The position numbers and the translations under genes are program-made. Shown here piece by piece: positions 47,907 to 56,236 of a DNA stretch of 64,000 bases. How positions within the stretch are numbered: the stretch's first letter is position 1; every line of letters starts with the position of its first letter. Under the pieces are notes generated by a model. It made no database searches and was not told the origin of the DNA. It worked only from the letters and a program-made list of their open reading frames with translations. The stretch comes from Intestinibacter bartlettii (GTDB taxonomy: Bacteria; Bacillota; Clostridia; Peptostreptococcales; Peptostreptococcaceae), in NCBI RefSeq assembly GCF_018917435.1, contig NZ_JAHLOQ010000012.1, positions 1 to 64,000 of the forward strand, read 5' to 3'.

Positions 47907-48821
47907 ATGAAGAAGAAATTATTATCAATTTTATTATGCCTGACGCTTGTATTTGCGGTTGGGTGTAGCAGTGACTCAGGTCAAAAAACAATAACAGATA
48001 GGGCAGGAAATGAAGTTGAAGTTCCAACAAAGATAGAAAAAATAATATCTACTGCACCATCAAATACAGAAGTATTAGTAGGATTAGGGTTGGCTGATAA
48101 AATTATAGCAGCTGATAAATATTCAGAAGGAATTGAAGGTTTAAGTAAAGATACAGAATTAATGGACTTCCAAACACCAGATGCTGAAAAAATTATAGAA
48201 TTAGATCCAGATATAATAATAGCATCAGGATACAATCAAGCAGGTTCATCAGAAGATCCATACAAATCTGTAAGTGATGCAGGTATACCAGTTGTTTACA
48301 TACCAAGCAGCAGTAGTATAGATGGAATATATAAAGATATAGAATTTATAGCAGAACTTGTAGATGCTAAAGACAAAGGTGACGAAATAGTAGCTTCTAT
48401 GAAAAAAGATGTAGATTCAATAAAAGAAATCGGAAGCAAAATAAAAGACAAAAAGAAAGTTTACTTTGAAATAGGTCCAGCACCAACATTATATAGTGTA
48501 GGGAAAGATACATTTATAAATGAAATGATACAAATAATAGGTGCAGAAAATATATTTGCAGATCAAGATGCTTGGATATCACCAAGTGAAGAATCTGTAA
48601 TAGATGCAAACCCAGATGTAATACTTACAAATGTAAACTATATAGAAAATCCAACTGAAGAAATAATGAGTAGAGATGGATGGGATAATATAACTGCAGT
48701 TAAAGAAAAAGCAGTATATTCTATAGATACAAACTCATCTTCAAGACCAACACAAAATATAATAAAAGCTTTAAAGGAAATGGCAAAAGCTGTATATCCA
48801 GATGAATTTAAAGACCAATAA
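47907..48821 (+). CDS. btuF: Cobalamin ABC transporter substrate-binding lipoprotein (BtuF)
   Basis: A 304-aa lipoprotein. The signal peptide MKKKLLSILLCLTLVFAVGC ends at lipobox Cys20. The periplasmic-binding (Fe/B12) domain follows, with DRAGNEVEVPTKIEKI and an ELDPDIIIASGYN segment typical of the TroA/BtuF fold. The B12 substrate is inferred from the cobalamin riboswitch upstream; sequence alone would equally allow a siderophore. AGGAGG precedes the ATG. The btuC start lies inside its last codons. Confidence 0.9.
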   Translation: MKKKLLSILLCLTLVFAVGCSSDSGQKTITDRAGNEVEVPTKIEKIISTAPSNTEVLVGLGLADKIIAADKYSEGIEGLSKDTELMDFQTPDAEKIIELDPDIIIASGYNQAGSSEDPYKSVSDAGIPVVYIPSSSSIDGIYKDIEFIAELVDAKDKGDEIVASMKKDVDSIKEIGSKIKDKKKVYFEIGPAPTLYSVGKDTFINEMIQIIGAENIFADQDAWISPSEESVIDANPDVILTNVNYIENPTEEIMSRDGWDNITAVKEKAVYSIDTNSSSRPTQNIIKALKEMAKAVYPDEFKDQ

Positions 48822-49827
48822 GAAAAAGTGTATACTTAGTATATTTATACTTATATTTATTATTTATATTGGAACTTCCATAGGAAGTTCCAATATTAGT
48901 ATGTTAGACACTATATCTATAATTGCAAATAAAACCTTTGGTATTACTCTTAGAGAAGGTGTTTTGCCAAAGGATGTATCTATTATATGGAAAATTAGAT
49001 TGCCGAGGGTATTATTGGCATTTTTAGTTGGTGGATGTCTAGCTACTAGTGGTGCAGTTGTACAGTCTATATTAAAAAATCAATTGGCATCACCATATAC
49101 ATTAGGTGTATCAGCAGGTGCATCTCTAGGTGCAGGTCTTGTAATAGTAACAGGGATAGCGATTCCCTTAATAGGAAGTTTTACACTTCCGTTTGTTGGA
49201 TTTATATTTGGTCTTTTTACAGTTTATTTAGTTATATTATTTTCGAGTAAAATTGATAGAACTATGTCAAATAATACTATAATATTAGCTGGTATGGTTT
49301 TTTCATTATTTGTAAATGCATTGCTTACAACATTGACAGCTATGTTTTCAGAGGATTTAAAAAGAATAGCTCTTTGGCAAATGGGAAGCTTTGCTATGAA
49401 AGGATGGACATATGTGGGTCTAATAATACCATTTTGTTTAGTTGGTATGATAGGAACGCTTATGTACACAAAAGAGATGGATATACTTACTTTTGGTGAG
49501 GAACAAGCACAATCGGTAGGTGTAGACACATCAAAAGTAAAAACTAAATTATTTATATTTTCTGCAGTACTTACAGGGGGAGCAGTATCACTTAGTGGTA
49601 CAATTGGATTTGTAGATTTAATAGCTCCACATGTCGTAAGGAAAATATTCGGTTCTAACCATAAATATGTAATACCTATGTCTTTCGTATTTGGAGGATG
49701 TTTGATGGTATTTACAGATTTAATTGCAAGAAGTATATTCGCACCAACTGAGTTGCCAGTAGGTGCAGTTACGGCTCTTATAGGAGCGCCATTCTTTGCG
49801 TATGTTTATTTTAAAAAGGCGAGTTGA
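48802..49827 (+). CDS. btuC: Cobalamin ABC transporter permease (BtuC, FecCD family)
   Basis: A 341-aa permease with about ten membrane helices. Family motifs are LPRVLLAFLVGGCLATSGAV, KNQLASPYTLGVSAGASLG and the GFVDLIAPHVVRKIFGSNHK loop that contacts the ATPase. It overlaps btuF by 20 nt and has no ribosome binding site of its own, so it depends on translational coupling. It belongs to the riboswitch-controlled operon. Confidence 0.92.
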   Translation: MNLKTNKKKCILSIFILIFIIYIGTSIGSSNISMLDTISIIANKTFGITLREGVLPKDVSIIWKIRLPRVLLAFLVGGCLATSGAVVQSILKNQLASPYTLGVSAGASLGAGLVIVTGIAIPLIGSFTLPFVGFIFGLFTVYLVILFSSKIDRTMSNNTIILAGMVFSLFVNALLTTLTAMFSEDLKRIALWQMGSFAMKGWTYVGLIIPFCLVGMIGTLMYTKEMDILTFGEEQAQSVGVDTSKVKTKLFIFSAVLTGGAVSLSGTIGFVDLIAPHVVRKIFGSNHKYVIPMSFVFGGCLMVFTDLIARSIFAPTELPVGAVTALIGAPFFAYVYFKKAS

Positions 49828-49832
49828 TAATT

Positions 49833-50621
49833 ATGTTAGAAGTTAAAAATCTTTATAGCGGATATGATGGAAAAGACATATTAAAAGATATAAACTTTAA
49901 AGTTAAAAATGGAGAGAATTTGTGTATAGTAGGTCCAAATGGATGTGGAAAAAGTACACTTTTAAAATCTATTGCAAATCTTTTAGAACATAGAGGAAGT
50001 GTTATTATAGATGGCAAAGAAGTATCATCTATGGATAAAAAATCTTTTGCTAGAAAAGTTGGACTTATGAGTCAAATTACTCAAATCTATTTTCCATATA
50101 CAATTTATGATACGGTATCTTTAGGTAGATATGCTTATAGCAAGGGAGCGCTTAGTAAATTATCTAAAGAAGATGATAAAATAATATTAGAAAGTATAGA
50201 AAAGGTTGGACTTTTAGATATAAAAGATAAAATGATTACGGAACTTTCTGGAGGTCAAATTCAGAGAGTCTTTTTAGCAAGAGTATTTGCACAAGATCCA
50301 GATATTATACTACTTGATGAACCTACAAACCATTTAGATTTAAAAAATCAAATAGATTTATTAGAAAATCTAAAAGAATGGATTAGTGTAAATAACAAAA
50401 TAGTAGTAGGGGTTTTACATGACTTGAATTTAGTTCAATATTTTGCAGATAATGTACTTATGCTAAAAGATGGTGAAATTGTGGCTTATGGAGACCCTCA
50501 GGAAGTGTTAAATGACCCTATACTAGATGATTTATATGGAATAGATATAAAAGGGTTTATGACAGAAATTTTAAGAAAATGGGATACACCTATTGATAAC
50601 AAAAAACGTATTGTAAAATAG
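49833..50621 (+). CDS. btuD: Cobalamin ABC transporter ATP-binding protein (BtuD)
   Basis: A 262-aa ATPase of the Fe/B12 uptake branch. Walker A GPNGCGKST is at 34-42, the Q-loop near 80, signature LSGGQIQRVFLARV near 136-149, and Walker B IILLDEPTNHLD near 157-168. The ATG at 49833 is used; the TTG at 49824 overlaps the btuC stop and sits on the weak AAGGCGAG site. Last gene of the btu operon, closed by a terminator at 50630-50680. Confidence 0.93.
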   Translation: MLEVKNLYSGYDGKDILKDINFKVKNGENLCIVGPNGCGKSTLLKSIANLLEHRGSVIIDGKEVSSMDKKSFARKVGLMSQITQIYFPYTIYDTVSLGRYAYSKGALSKLSKEDDKIILESIEKVGLLDIKDKMITELSGGQIQRVFLARVFAQDPDIILLDEPTNHLDLKNQIDLLENLKEWISVNNKIVVGVLHDLNLVQYFADNVLMLKDGEIVAYGDPQEVLNDPILDDLYGIDIKGFMTEILRKWDTPIDNKKRIVK

Positions 50622-50629
50622 GTGATATT

Positions 50630-50680
50630 AAAAAGAGGCTAAAATACTTTATTAGAAGTAAGTTTTGAGCCTCTTTTTAA
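50630..50680. terminator. Bidirectional terminator after btuD
   Basis: AAAAGAGGCTaAAATACTT pairs, with small bulges, with AAGTTTTGAGCCTCTTTTT. T runs on both strands serve btuD and the converging esterase. Confidence 0.8.
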
Positions 50681-50703
50681 TGTAATTAATGTGAATTTTA
50701 TAC

Positions 50704-51459
50704 TTATAACATATAGTCTATAAATACAGGGACTTGTTTTTCCCAACTTGCTTCATTATGTTCGCCACCAATTACCACTCTAGGATAGCAGTTAGCTCCT
50801 TTAGATTGTAATATATGGCATAATTCAAGCATATAAGAAGTGAACTCAACTGCTATATTATTTAATTCAAGTTCAATACTACCTATACTCATAAAGAATT
50901 TTGTTCCTTTTTGAGATTGGCTAGCCATAGCATCTTTCATAAATTTATCGTAGCATAGTTCAAAGGCTGGAGAAATACAAATACATTTTGAAAATACATC
51001 CGAATATTTAATACCAGCATATGCTGCCATTAATCCACCCATAGAACTACCACCTATAAGGGTATTTTTTTTATCAGTTTTAGTTCTATATTCGGCATCA
51101 ATCATAGGTTTTATTACGTTTATCATCCAATTTAAATATGCATCGCCTTTTCCTTTAATAAATTCACCATTATAATTTTCTAAATCGTAAGGACAGTATT
51201 CAGACATTCTTTCGTTGCCTTCAAAGCTACATTGAATACCAACTACAATTAGTTGAACATCATTATTTTCTAAGTACTCTTTCATCCCCCAAGATTTGCC
51301 GAAAGCTGCTTCTTCATCAAAGAATAAATTGTGTCCATCGAACATATAAAGTACAGGATATTTTTTTCTTCTCTCATTATAATCATTTGGAAGATAAATA
51401 TTTATAACTCTACTACCAGAGAAGTCCCCTTCCATTTCAATATACTTCTTTTCTATCAT
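50704..51459 (-). CDS. Alpha/beta hydrolase, esterase D-like family
   Basis: A 251-aa esterase of the Esterase D/YbbA/Fes-like group. The nucleophile elbow GGSSMGG has S139, and H near 238 (GGEHNEASW) completes the triad. VLYMFDGHNLF near 36-46 and the IVVGIQ segment form the oxyanion region. It follows a B12 importer, and related IroE/Fes enzymes act on siderophore esters, but there is no siderophore locus here. Substrate unknown. No signal peptide, so cytosolic. AGGTGATT lies upstream of the ATG. Confidence 0.82.
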   Translation of the reverse strand: MIEKKYIEMEGDFSGSRVINIYLPNDYNERRKKYPVLYMFDGHNLFFDEEAAFGKSWGMKEYLENNDVQLIVVGIQCSFEGNERMSEYCPYDLENYNGEFIKGKGDAYLNWMINVIKPMIDAEYRTKTDKKNTLIGGSSMGGLMAAYAGIKYSDVFSKCICISPAFELCYDKFMKDAMASQSQKGTKFFMSIGSIELELNNIAVEFTSYMLELCHILQSKGANCYPRVVIGGEHNEASWEKQVPVFIDYML

Positions 51460-51952
51460 CAGTAATCACCTCATGTATGTTTTTAATTATTATTAAATAT
51501 ACCATAATTTGTAAATTAATTGTATACAAAATGTATAGAAATATAAGGTTATATGTATAAAATATAATATATGACAAAAAAACAGAAAAAAATTTAGAAG
51601 TAGACATTTTTAGTTAATTGAAAATACATTATATACATAGAATACATCGACATATTTCAATATGAATTTATATATTAAATATGATATATATAACAGCAAA
51701 AAAGACTTGTAAGCAAGTAATAGACTAAAATTTTTCATTAAAAAAACCTTACAATATAATTTTGACTGTGATAAAATTATATTGTAAGGTTTCTAAAATA
51801 AGAGCAAAAGGTTAACATTTAATAAGAATAATACAGTATAAATTTATAGTTGATTTAATCAGGCAAAATTCGACTAAATTATACCAAATATATTGCGAAT
51901 ATTCGCATTTTTAAAAATATATTACAAATTAAAATGAGAAAGGGATGTAAAT
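51460..51952. other. Intergenic region of 493 bp with a 20-bp perfect palindrome
   Basis: AAACCTTACAATATAATTTT at 51744-51763 pairs exactly with 51773-51792 around a 9-nt loop. A T run follows only on the minus strand, where no gene ends. A small ACTTG/CAAGT hairpin lies near 51708-51721. No ORF or known RNA was seen. Confidence 0.55.
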
Positions 51953-52456
51953 ATGTTTAACAAAGGAGAATATGTTATTTATGGTAATGTTGGGGTTTGT
52001 GAGATAATGGATATTTCGACTTTAGATATACATGGTGCACCTAAGGATAAATTGTATTATATATTAAAACCTTTAAATCAAAGTAAAAGCACAGTCTTTA
52101 CACCTATAGATAACAAAAAGGTTGTAATTAGAAAAATAATATCAAAAGAAGATGTTGAAACTTTATTAAGTGATATAAAAAATATAAAAGAATTATTAGT
52201 TGAGGATGAAAGATTTCGAGAAAAGGCATATAAAGAATGTATAAAAAGTTGTCAGTGTAGAAAGCTACTTAGTTTAATAAAGACGATTTATTATAGAAAA
52301 GAAGAAAGATTACATGAAGGAAAAAAATTAAGTGCTACAGACGAAAAATATTTTAAAATAGCACAAGATAATCTACATGCTGAATTATCTATGTCATTAA
52401 AAGTTCCTATAGATCAAATGGAAGATTACATATTAGATAAAGTACAACATTCTTAA
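51953..52456 (+). CDS. CarD/CdnL-family transcriptional regulator
   Basis: A 167-aa protein. The N-terminal RNA polymerase-interaction domain (FNKGEYVIYGNVGVCEI, then YYILKPL) covers residues 1-65 as in CarD, CdnL and TRCF. The C-terminal helical domain (about 70-165) includes RKEERLHEGKKLSATDEKYF, typical of the CarD family. Such proteins bind RNA polymerase at promoters and stabilise open complexes. AGAAAGGGATG precedes the ATG. Monocistronic. Confidence 0.88.
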   Translation: MFNKGEYVIYGNVGVCEIMDISTLDIHGAPKDKLYYILKPLNQSKSTVFTPIDNKKVVIRKIISKEDVETLLSDIKNIKELLVEDERFREKAYKECIKSCQCRKLLSLIKTIYYRKEERLHEGKKLSATDEKYFKIAQDNLHAELSMSLKVPIDQMEDYILDKVQHS

Positions 52457-52512
52457 AATAATAAAGAATAGTAATTATTGAATTTATAAATATAATAAAA
52501 GGACATAAATAA

Positions 52513-52557
52513 AAAGCTATAGAAAATAGATGTTTATTTTCTATAGCTTATTTTTTT
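52513..52557. terminator. Bidirectional terminator between carD-like gene and acpP
   Basis: AAGCTATAGAAAATA at 52514-52528 pairs with TATTTTCTATAGCTT at 52535-52549, followed by TTTTTTT on the plus strand. Confidence 0.8.
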
Positions 52558-52581
52558 ACTTCTAAAATGAAGAAGTTTATA

Positions 52582-52809
52582 CTATTTATTTTCTTCAATG
52601 TAGTTCACTATATCGCCGATAGTTTTGAATTCTTCAGCATCTTCTTCAGCAATTTCTATATCATATTTATCTTCTAATGCCATGATTACTTCAACTGCAT
52701 CTAAAGAATCAGCATTTAAATCGTCTTTAAGAGAAGTATCTAAAGTCAATTCATCTAAATCGTCTATACTTAATTGCTCTGCTATTATGTCTCTTATTTC
52801 TTCAAACAT
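52582..52809 (-). CDS. acpP: Acyl carrier protein
   Basis: A 75-aa acidic helical protein that carries acyl chains on phosphopantetheine attached to S35 in ADSLDAVE. Length and sequence ([16 protein letters not shown]) are typical of fatty-acid-synthesis AcpP. GGAGG lies 8 nt before the start. It stands apart from any fab genes, next to a surface-polymer O-acylation cluster on the opposite strand. AcpP is the natural guess, but a dedicated carrier for that cluster cannot be excluded. Confidence 0.9.
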   Translation of the reverse strand: MFEEIRDIIAEQLSIDDLDELTLDTSLKDDLNADSLDAVEVIMALEDKYDIEIAEEDAEEFKTIGDIVNYIEENK

Positions 52810-53032
52810 TTTATACCTCCAGTTTTATTGAATAATTAAATTTTTAATAGTAGTTTAATATAATAATAATTAATTTTCAATATGTATTTAGAAAATAGTA
52901 GAATTATTTTTATATTATATAAGTTACATTTTTTTTAATATAAGAATTTTAATATGAATATACTATATAAAGATATTTTAGGTAGATATTTTAAACTTAT
53001 TATGAATAAAATATAAAAAATTAATAAAAGTA

Positions 53033-53060
53033 ACTTATCAATACACAAAATCATATATTA
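53033..53060 (+). promoter_or_regulatory. Candidate sporulation-type promoter (AC-17-CATANNNTA)
   Basis: AC at 53033-53034, a 17-nt spacer and CATATATTA at 53052-53060 match the sigma-K-type layout. It lies 33 nt before the start of the small membrane protein at 53093. Confidence 0.45.
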
Positions 53061-53092
53061 AACAAAGATAAACCTTTTGAGGGGGAGAAGTT

Positions 53093-53299
53093 ATGTCAAA
53101 ATTAGAAGAAACTTTTTCGAGATTTTTTGGAGATTGTGGATTTGAGTTTAATGGTGGAATATTAATTATAATTGTTTTAGTATTTTTATTATTATGCACC
53201 GATTTTTTAGATGATATATTTGATGATGATAATATTTGGATATGGGTTATATTAATAATATTATTGTTATTTAATTTCGATGATGGGTGCTGTTGTTAG
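53093..53299 (+). CDS. Small hydrophobic membrane protein with Cys tail (WW-TM family, divergent)
   Basis: A 68-aa protein. It begins with a polar segment ETFSRFFGDCGF, continues with GGILIIIVLVFLLL (TM1), an acidic loop DFLDDIFDDDNIW, then IWVILIILLLF (TM2), and ends DDGCCC. The layout matches the proteins at 7485 and 57922-58653, although the WW pair is replaced by GG-I. GAGGGGGAG precedes the ATG, and a terminator follows. The acidic inter-helix loop is longer than in its relatives. Function unknown. Confidence 0.7.
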   Translation: MSKLEETFSRFFGDCGFEFNGGILIIIVLVFLLLCTDFLDDIFDDDNIWIWVILIILLLFNFDDGCCC

Positions 53300-53311
53300 T
53301 AAAATATTTAA

Positions 53312-53357
53312 TAAAAAAGTTAGTTTTTGATAAAACATCATAAACTAACTTTTTTTG
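53312..53357 (+). terminator. Intrinsic terminator
   Basis: AAAAAAGTTAGTTT at 53313-53326 pairs with AAACTAACTTTTTT at 53342-53355, followed by further T. Confidence 0.85.
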
Positions 53358-53484
53358 TTTTTTTATATTGTAAAACTATGACATATTTGTTACATTATTG
53401 TTATTTAATAAAGAAAAATAAAGTGTTATAATATCTATTGGAAAAATTGGATATTTATAATAGTTAAGAGGGGGAGTGATTTAA

Positions 53485-54273
53485 ATCAGACTAAAAAGGA
53501 AAGTGAAGAGAGGATTAATTGCAATAGGATTTTTAGTAGCAGGATTTACTATTACAATTTTGATAAATTCTTTAAATAAAGCAGATGATGTAGAAAATCA
53601 ACAGGTTGCACAAGGTGTGGAAGTTATAAAACAACTAGAATCTCAAGATGTAGTTGAGGTTCAAGAAAAAATTGAATCTATAAAAGCTCAAAATGGAATA
53701 AGTGAACAAGTATCGAGTGCGACTACTGATAAAACTCCAGAATCTGTAGATTATAAGAAAAGATTTTCATCATCAGTTATAGCTGGAGATTCCAGAGCAG
53801 AAGGAATATCTGGGTATGGAGTATTAAATCAAAGTTCTGTAGTTGCTCAAAAAGGTAGAAGTCTTTCAACAGCGGTACAAAATGGCGATATCGACACAGT
53901 AATAAGAATGTATCCTAAAAATGTATTTTTAACATATGGAATAAATGATGCAGTAGGAACTAGTAACAGTGAAGCATTTATAAAATTATATGGGGAAGTT
54001 ATAGATAAAGTAAAATCTAAATTGCCTAATACAAATATATATGTCTGTTCAATAATGCCTGTTACATCATATGCATCTAGTAAACAGCCGAATCTTGGAA
54101 ATATAGCTCAGTGGAATCAAAATTTAAAATCTTTATGTGAAGAAAAAGGTGTTACATATATAGATGCTAGTGGTGTTATAGCACCTAGCGATTATGCTCA
54201 AGACGGAATACATTTTGGAGTTAACTGTATAAAGAAATGGCTAGATTTATTTATACAACAAGCTAATTTATAG
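53485..54273 (+). CDS. Membrane-anchored SGNH/GDSL-type hydrolase of the O-acylation cluster
   Basis: An extracytoplasmic protein of about 262 aa. One N-terminal TM (LIAIGFLVAGFTITILINSL) follows a basic start, then a linker, then an SGNH domain: VIAGDSRAEG (nucleophile Ser near 103), LTYGINDAVG, and DGIHF with the catalytic His near 243. Such enzymes transfer or remove acyl groups on cell-surface polymers. Start choice is odd. GAGGGGG at 53468-53474 points to ATC at 53485, directly after an in-frame TAA; the first conventional codon, GTG 53503, is only 2 nt from AAAGGA. First gene of a four-gene cluster. Confidence 0.72.
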   Translation: MRLKRKVKRGLIAIGFLVAGFTITILINSLNKADDVENQQVAQGVEVIKQLESQDVVEVQEKIESIKAQNGISEQVSSATTDKTPESVDYKKRFSSSVIAGDSRAEGISGYGVLNQSSVVAQKGRSLSTAVQNGDIDTVIRMYPKNVFLTYGINDAVGTSNSEAFIKLYGEVIDKVKSKLPNTNIYVCSIMPVTSYASSKQPNLGNIAQWNQNLKSLCEEKGVTYIDASGVIAPSDYAQDGIHFGVNCIKKWLDLFIQQANL

Positions 54274-54299
54274 GAATCTAGAGAGGTTTAATAATAAAA

Positions 54300-54770
54300 A
54301 TGAAGTTAAAAAAAAGAATAGCAAGTATAGTAGCAATAATATGTGCTTGTACAGCTTTTACAGGATGTACTAAGGTTAATGAAAATTTAACTGCTAAAGA
54401 TATACAAAAGTCTATAGTAGATACAGGTCTTGTTAAAAATATGGAAGAGACAGGGACTAAAGGACTAAAGAGATATTATGGTTTAAATGCAAGCGATTTT
54501 GATAGTGTAGTTTTATATACACCTGAATCATCAATGGAAGTGGATGAGATGTTAATCGTAAAGGTAAAAGATAAATCTCAAATAGAAGGGCTAGAAGATA
54601 CTATTGATAATAGAGTAAACTCGCAACTTCAAAGTTTTGGGAGTTATGGACCAGAACAATGTGCATTATTAAATAATTATGAGCTAAAGTCAGAAGGGAA
54701 ATATATATTTTTCGCTGTATCTGACAACGCAGAAGAACTAAAAGCAGCTTTCAAAGAGGCAATAAAATAA
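54300..54770 (+). CDS. DUF4358 lipoprotein
   Basis: A 156-aa lipoprotein with lipobox AFTGC (Cys23) and a globular domain typical of DUF4358: RYYGLNASDFDSVVLYTP, MLIVKVKDKSQIEGLED and LQSFGSYGPEQCALLNNY. Members frequently accompany MBOAT and DHHW genes in Clostridia, where they are thought to assist surface-polymer acylation; the role is not established. GAGAGG at 54281-54286 lies 13 nt from the ATG, longer than usual. In-frame ATA codons at 54291 and 54294 lie closer. Confidence 0.8.
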   Translation: MKLKKRIASIVAIICACTAFTGCTKVNENLTAKDIQKSIVDTGLVKNMEETGTKGLKRYYGLNASDFDSVVLYTPESSMEVDEMLIVKVKDKSQIEGLEDTIDNRVNSQLQSFGSYGPEQCALLNNYELKSEGKYIFFAVSDNAEELKAAFKEAIK

Positions 54771-54815
54771 TTTTTAATTGTTTTAATAAAAATAAATAAG
54801 AGGGAGGCGATTAAA

Positions 54816-56222
54816 ATAGTATTCAGTAGTATTATATTTTTGTTTACTTTTTTGCCAATAACATTATTACTATATTATGTTAGCCCTAGAATATTAAAAA
54901 ATTCAATTTTATTAATAGCGAGTTTAATATTTTATGCATGGGGAGAGCCTATCTATGTATTTTTAATGATAGGAACAATCTTAATAGACTATCTACTTGC
55001 AATATTAATAGATAATAATAGAGATGATGAAAGTAAGTGTAAATTTATATTTATACTTACTATTATTTTGAACGTAAGTATACTAGGATTTTTTAAATAT
55101 TTTGGATTTTTTGTGGATAACATAAATAGTATTTTCCATGTGAATATTCCTTTTGAAGGATTGGCTCTTCCAATAGGGATATCATTTTATACATTCCAAG
55201 TATTATCTTATATCGTAGATGTTTACTTGGAAAAAGTAGAGGTTCAATATAATCTAATTAATTTTGCAACATATGTTACAATGTTCCCACAATTAGTAGC
55301 AGGACCTATAGTTCAATATCAGACTATAGAGGAACAATTAAATACTCGACAAGAAAGTGTATTTAAATTTGGAGAAGGTGTTGAAAGATTTATACAAGGT
55401 TTAGGAAAGAAAATTTTACTAGCAAATAATATAGGAATGTTATGGACAACTGTTTCTGCTATGGAAATATCATCTATATCTGTTCTTACTGCTTGGCTTG
55501 GTATAATTGCGTATACTTTCCAAATATATTTTGATTTCAGTGCTTACTCTGATATGGCTATTGGTTTAGGGAAAATGTTTGGATTTGAATTTATGGAGAA
55601 CTTTAATTATCCTTACATATCAAAAAGTGTTACAGAATTCTGGAGAAGATGGCATATATCTTTAGGGACTTGGTTTAGAGAGTATATATACATACCATTA
55701 GGAGGAAACAGAGTTAGTGTTCCAAAACAAATTAGGAATATATTTGTTGTTTGGGCTCTTACAGGATTCTGGCATGGAGCAAATTGGAATTTTATAGTAT
55801 GGGGATTATATTACGGTATTTTACTATTAATAGAAAAATTCATTTTAAAATCTTTCTTAGAAAAAGTACCAAACAGTATAAAGCATATTTATACAATGTT
55901 GTTTGTAATAGTGGGATGGTTATTCTTTGCAAGTGAGGATCTTGGATTTGCAGTTGATTATTTAAAAGTAATGTTCTTTATTTCAGGAAATGCAGTAGTG
56001 GATAATGCATCAATATATTATCTATATACTAATTTAATTATGTTTGTAATACTTATAGTATTTTCAACACCTGTTATAAAACAAATTTTAGATAATATGG
56101 CAGCAAAATATAGAGATAAATTAATAAATCCATCATTAGTTATATATGGTTTAGTTTTATTTTTAGTTACAGCTTATTTAGTTAATGAAACTTACAATCC
56201 ATTCTTATATTTTAGATTTTAA
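54816..56222 (+). CDS. MBOAT family O-acyltransferase (AlgI/DltB-like)
   Basis: A multi-pass acyltransferase of about 468 aa that moves acyl groups across the membrane for polysaccharide or teichoic-acid O-acylation. The conserved LPIGISFYTFQVLSYIVDVY and the FWRRWHISLGTWFREYIYIP region are present, as is the catalytic His in WHGANWNF near 319-326. AlgI-type proteins usually begin M(V/L)FSS..FLF.FLP, and here VFSSIIFLFTFLP is encoded from 54819, preceded by ATA at 54816 and AGGGAGG at 54801-54807 with 8 nt spacing. The first conventional codon, TTG 54840, would cut off the conserved N terminus, so ATA is taken as the start. Confidence 0.88.
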   Translation: MVFSSIIFLFTFLPITLLLYYVSPRILKNSILLIASLIFYAWGEPIYVFLMIGTILIDYLLAILIDNNRDDESKCKFIFILTIILNVSILGFFKYFGFFVDNINSIFHVNIPFEGLALPIGISFYTFQVLSYIVDVYLEKVEVQYNLINFATYVTMFPQLVAGPIVQYQTIEEQLNTRQESVFKFGEGVERFIQGLGKKILLANNIGMLWTTVSAMEISSISVLTAWLGIIAYTFQIYFDFSAYSDMAIGLGKMFGFEFMENFNYPYISKSVTEFWRRWHISLGTWFREYIYIPLGGNRVSVPKQIRNIFVVWALTGFWHGANWNFIVWGLYYGILLLIEKFILKSFLEKVPNSIKHIYTMLFVIVGWLFFASEDLGFAVDYLKVMFFISGNAVVDNASIYYLYTNLIMFVILIVFSTPVIKQILDNMAAKYRDKLINPSLVIYGLVLFLVTAYLVNETYNPFLYFRF

Positions 56223-56236
56223 AGGTGGTGAGAGAT

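Noticed and set aside
47830-48030. 66-aa minus-strand frame in the btuF leader
   Set aside because: Overlaps the btuF signal-peptide coding region in antisense and lacks a ribosome binding site.
52625-52831. 68-aa Ser-rich plus-strand frame over acpP
   Set aside because: Antisense shadow of the acyl carrier protein gene.
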